DNA of 64,000 bases from Parvularcula sp. LCG005 (GTDB lineage Bacteria; Pseudomonadota; Alphaproteobacteria; Caulobacterales; Parvularculaceae), in contig NZ_CP136758.1 of assembly GCF_032930845.1 (NCBI RefSeq), forward strand, positions 496,001-560,000, read 5' to 3'. Below the pieces are notes generated by a model. It ran no database searches, had not been told where the DNA came from, and saw only the letters and a program-made list of their open reading frames with translations. How positions within the stretch are numbered: position 1 is the first letter of the stretch; the number at the start of each line of letters is the position of its first letter. This document shows, one piece after another, positions 61,586 through 64,000 of the stretch. Both the position numbers and the translations under genes were made by a program.

Positions 61586-62770
61586 ATGTCAGATCATCGC
61601 CCCGTTTATATCGCCGCCGCCACACGGACGCCTATTGGCAGCTTCGGCGGCACGCTTGCACCGCTGTCCGCCCCGGAACTGGGCCAGGTGGTCATCGCTG
61701 AAGCCCTGTCCCGCGCCGGGATCGAAGGGGACCGAGTGGACGAAGTCATCATGGGCAACGTCCTGACCGCTGGCCTTGGCCAGAACCCGGCACGCCAGGC
61801 TTCCATGAAGGCCGGTATCCCGCAAGAACGTCCGGCCATGACCATCAACCAGGTTTGCGGATCGGGCCTGCGCGCCGCGATGCTGGCCGCCCAGGCCATC
61901 CAGTGCGGTGACGCAAATGTGATCATCGCCGGTGGCCAGGAAAACATGTCGGCGTCCATGCATGCCCAGAACCTGCGCAACGGGACCAAGATGGGGCCTG
62001 TGTCCCTCGTCGACACCATGATCGTCGACGGTTTGTGGGATGCGTTCAACAACTACCACATGGGCCAGACGGCCGAGAACCTCGCCAATAAATATGGCGT
62101 CACCCGCGAAGAGCAGGACGAGTTTTCTGCTGCATCGCAACAAAAGGCGGCCGCTGCGCAGGAAGCCGGTCACTTCGCCAAGGAGATCGTGTCCGTCACG
62201 GTGCCAGGCCGGAAGGGCGACACGGTTCTCGAACAGGATGAATATATCCGGGGCGGCACGACGGCTGAAAAGCTGGCTGGCCTGCGTCCTGCCTTTGCCA
62301 AGGACGGCTCGGTTACGGCGGGCAATGCGTCCGGCCTGAATGATGGGGCTGCAGCGCTCGTCATCATGTCTGAAGAAGCACTCAAGGCATCCGGTGCCAC
62401 GCCGCTGGCCCGCATCGCCTCCCATGCCCATTGCGGCGTGGATCCTTCAATCATGGGGATCGGTCCTGCACCGGCGAGCCGCAAGGCGCTGGAAAAGGCG
62501 GGCTGGTCGCTGAAGGATCTCGACTTGATCGAAGCCAACGAGGCGTTTGCCGCGCAGGCGCTGTCCGTCGGCCGTGAACTCGACTGGGATCCGTCGAAAG
62601 TGAACGTGCATGGCGGTGCCATCGCGCTTGGCCACCCCATCGGTGCATCGGGCGCACGGGTCCTCACCACACTGCTCTACGCGTTGAAAACCCACGGCAA
62701 GTCCAAGGGTCTGGCAACGTTGTGCATTGGCGGGGGCATGGGTGTTGCCATGTGTGTTGAAAGCATCTGA
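61586..62770 (+). CDS. phaA: Acetyl-CoA C-acetyltransferase (beta-ketothiolase)
   Basis: A 394-residue thiolase condensing two acetyl-CoA to acetoacetyl-CoA. The nucleophilic cysteine is in [18 protein letters not shown], and the C-terminal motifs [20 protein letters not shown] and [15 protein letters not shown] carry the catalytic histidine and cysteine. ATG 61586 has AGAGGAG upstream; the extension to 61547 lacks one. Followed by phaB 92 bp downstream, giving the first two steps of PHB synthesis; no phaC is in the window. Confidence 0.95.
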   Translation: MSDHRPVYIAAATRTPIGSFGGTLAPLSAPELGQVVIAEALSRAGIEGDRVDEVIMGNVLTAGLGQNPARQASMKAGIPQERPAMTINQVCGSGLRAAMLAAQAIQCGDANVIIAGGQENMSASMHAQNLRNGTKMGPVSLVDTMIVDGLWDAFNNYHMGQTAENLANKYGVTREEQDEFSAASQQKAAAAQEAGHFAKEIVSVTVPGRKGDTVLEQDEYIRGGTTAEKLAGLRPAFAKDGSVTAGNASGLNDGAAALVIMSEEALKASGATPLARIASHAHCGVDPSIMGIGPAPASRKALEKAGWSLKDLDLIEANEAFAAQALSVGRELDWDPSKVNVHGGAIALGHPIGASGARVLTTLLYALKTHGKSKGLATLCIGGGMGVAMCVESI

Positions 62771-62782
62771 GGATAGGTAAAA

Positions 62783-62809
62783 GGGGCTGGACCTGCACCA
62801 TCCAGCCCC
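62783..62809. other. Intercistronic hairpin between phaA and phaB
   Basis: GGGGCTGGA and TCCAGCCCC form a 9-bp perfect stem with a 9-nt loop, 12 bp after the phaA stop. There is no T-tract on the plus strand, so it may lower, process or protect the message instead of ending it fully. Confidence 0.6.
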
Positions 62810-62862
62810 ATCTACAGTGTACCGAAGATCAAAATGAAAAACAGAACTCTGGGAGAGTGTAA

Positions 62863-63588
62863 ATGAGCAAAGTAGCAATCGTCACCGGCGGCACCCGCGG
62901 CATTGGCTATTCCATCTCGGAACGCCTTGTGAAGGACGGTTTCAAGGTTGCGGCCCTCTATGGCGGAAACGCTGAAGCTGCCAAAAAGGCCGAAGACGCG
63001 ATCGGCGTCAAAACCTACCAATGTGATGTGTCGGACTACGAGGCCTGCGAGAAGGTCGTCGGGGAAATTGAAAGCGATCTTGGCGAGGTGGCCGTGCTCG
63101 TGAACAATGCCGGCATCACGCGCGATGGCGCATTTCACAAAATGACCCCCGACCAGTGGGGCCAGGTCATCAGCACCAACCTTGATTCCGTGTTCAACAT
63201 GACACGTCCCGTCATCAACGCCATGCGGGATCGCAATTTCGGCCGTATCGTGAATATCTCGTCCATCAACGGACAAAAAGGCCAATTCGGCCAGACGAAC
63301 TATTCGGCGGCGAAAGCGGGGCTCTTGGGCTTCACGCGAGCGCTGGCCCAGGAAAGCGCCCGGAAAGGGATTACCGTCAACGCGATTGCGCCTGGCTATA
63401 TCGGCACGGACATGGTCGCGGCCATGAATGAGAAAGTGCTCGAAAGCATTGTCTCGCAAATCCCCGTGGGTCGTCTTGGTACGCCTGAGGAGATCGCGCA
63501 CATGGTGTCGTTCCTGGTGGGTGAACAGTCGGGCTTCATGACCGGTATGGTGCTGACTGCCAATGGCGGCCAGTACTTCGCGGCTTGA
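62863..63588 (+). CDS. phaB: Acetoacetyl-CoA reductase
   Basis: A 241-residue short-chain dehydrogenase reducing acetoacetyl-CoA to (R)-3-hydroxybutyryl-CoA with NADPH. The TGGTRGIG nucleotide loop is at the N-terminus; NNAGITRDGAFHKMTPDQW, NISSINGQKGQFGQTNYSAAKAG (Ser-Tyr-Lys catalytic set) and PGYIGTDMV match PhaB more than FabG. ATG 62863 with GGGAGAG upstream. Its own terminator lies 33 bp downstream. Confidence 0.95.
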   Translation: MSKVAIVTGGTRGIGYSISERLVKDGFKVAALYGGNAEAAKKAEDAIGVKTYQCDVSDYEACEKVVGEIESDLGEVAVLVNNAGITRDGAFHKMTPDQWGQVISTNLDSVFNMTRPVINAMRDRNFGRIVNISSINGQKGQFGQTNYSAAKAGLLGFTRALAQESARKGITVNAIAPGYIGTDMVAAMNEKVLESIVSQIPVGRLGTPEEIAHMVSFLVGEQSGFMTGMVLTANGGQYFAA

Positions 63589-63615
63589 CGCTTACAATTT
63601 GATACAGTATTGAAT

Positions 63616-63653
63616 AAAAAGGCAGTACAGTGAAAATCTGTACTGCCTTTTTT
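63616..63653. terminator. Strong terminator after phaB
   Basis: Stem GGCAGTACAG / CTGTACTGCC (10 bp perfect, 7-nt loop), flanked by five A residues on the left and six T residues on the right; usable in both directions. Confidence 0.95.
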
Positions 63654-63709
63654 GTGCCTCATTGTGAATGTATATCCTGAAGATGTGGGGTGCAGTTCCG
63701 GGAGTGGCC

Positions 63710-64000
63710 ATGGTACAGATCGTATCTTCCAGCACGCGTATTTTCAGCCGCCGTCAGCGTCGTCGTCGGGTGCGCAACCTCATCGCGGCGCTCACCGTTC
63801 TGACCGGCCTGAACGGAGTCATGATTGCCAGCCGAGCTACAGCGGGTGATGGCAGTCTGTCCGCTTTCATCCAGGATGATGCTTTCAGCCGTCTGGTCGC
63901 CCCCACAGGGCTGGTACCGAAAACCAATCGCGATGAGACGGACGTGTACGCCGTTGTCGGCTCTTCTCTGCAATTCGTTTTTCGCCGGGAGGCGCGCGAA
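63710..64000 (+). CDS. Unknown protein with N-terminal signal or anchor (3' end outside window)
   Basis: An open frame from ATG 63710 runs 97 codons to the window edge without a stop. GGGAG lies 6 bp upstream. The start is very basic (SRRQRRRRVRN) followed by a hydrophobic stretch (LIAALTVLTGLNGVMIASRA), so it is a signal peptide or membrane anchor. The exposed part reads AGDGSLSAFIQDDAFSRLVAPTGL. No family is recognised from this fragment. The minus-strand frame opposite it (63973-63659) is taken as a shadow. Confidence 0.65.
   Translation, partial: MVQIVSSSTRIFSRRQRRRRVRNLIAALTVLTGLNGVMIASRATAGDGSLSAFIQDDAFSRLVAPTGLVPKTNRDETDVYAVVGSSLQFVFRREARE

Noticed and set aside
1-64000. CRISPR array, tRNA/rRNA genes, insertion sequences or prophage
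   Set aside because: No regularly spaced repeats, no cloverleaf-like gap sequence, no transposase, integrase or phage structural genes were seen by eye; a tRNAscan or ISfinder search was not possible.

Overview
The window is a 64 kb chromosomal segment of a GC-rich alphaproteobacterium. The evidence is a class I lysyl-tRNA synthetase, a COQ9-family gene divergent from rpsU, a methionine synthase lacking the N-terminal homocysteine domain, phaR next to phaAB, and a DUF952-pyrD pair. PEP-CTERM-like sorting tags and the gene mix point towards a Maricaulales/Parvularculales-type bacterium, but that placement is inference. No rRNA, tRNA, CRISPR array, transposase or prophage was seen. About 65 genes are tightly packed, and five convergent pairs share overlapping stop codons.

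Layout. 1-3.8 kb: the 3' end of an unknown gene, a YmdB-type metallophosphoesterase, a LysR regulator, a BNR/sialidase-like exported protein and a GrpB protein. 4-10 kb: yebC, then a methionine operon (SahR-like ArsR-methyltransferase fusion, metF, an unknown membrane protein, metH) behind a near-perfect 20-bp palindrome. 10-17 kb: a lipoprotein, a hybrid histidine kinase, a DUF697 membrane protein, a YcxB-like gene beside a copy broken by a stop codon, and prkA with its terminator. 17-25 kb: a DUF1287 protein, a lipoprotein trehalase, a nonsense-broken exported protein, a DUF2270 protein, a type-B carboxylesterase, a 550-bp AT-rich gap, a LuxR-type solo regulator and a BON-MscS channel. 25-31 kb: lysK, then terB / RimB-RimK fusion / DUF952 / pyrD, and a TetR gene. 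31-43 kb: a YtcJ-like amidohydrolase, cmk, an insertion of three envelope genes, rpsA with a long hairpin-rich upstream region, a DUF481 barrel, a VPLPA-tagged metalloprotease, pirin, rpsU (apparent ATC start), COQ9 and msrA. 43-48 kb: a MotA/MotB-like pair and an exopolysaccharide group (two GT2 enzymes and an ExoQ-like ligase). 48-57 kb: folE, hisI, cysS, a GyrI-like protein, a PEP-CTERM protein, an exported methyltransferase lipoprotein, a DUF202 protein, a NifU/SufU-like scaffold, yidD and thrS. 57-64 kb: a second O-antigen ligase-like protein, an M64-like lipoprotein peptidase with an exported partner, a GT2 enzyme, phaR, phaA, phaB and a partial gene.

Functionally the window combines methionine-cycle control, translation (three tRNA synthetases, S1, S21, S6 modification), PHA synthesis and its regulator, and envelope or exopolysaccharide work. 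The points most worth checking are the SahR-type operator and the metH operon with its unknown member, the rpsU start codon, two reading frames each cut by one in-frame TAA, the exported methyltransferase lipoprotein, and the RimB-RimK fusion.
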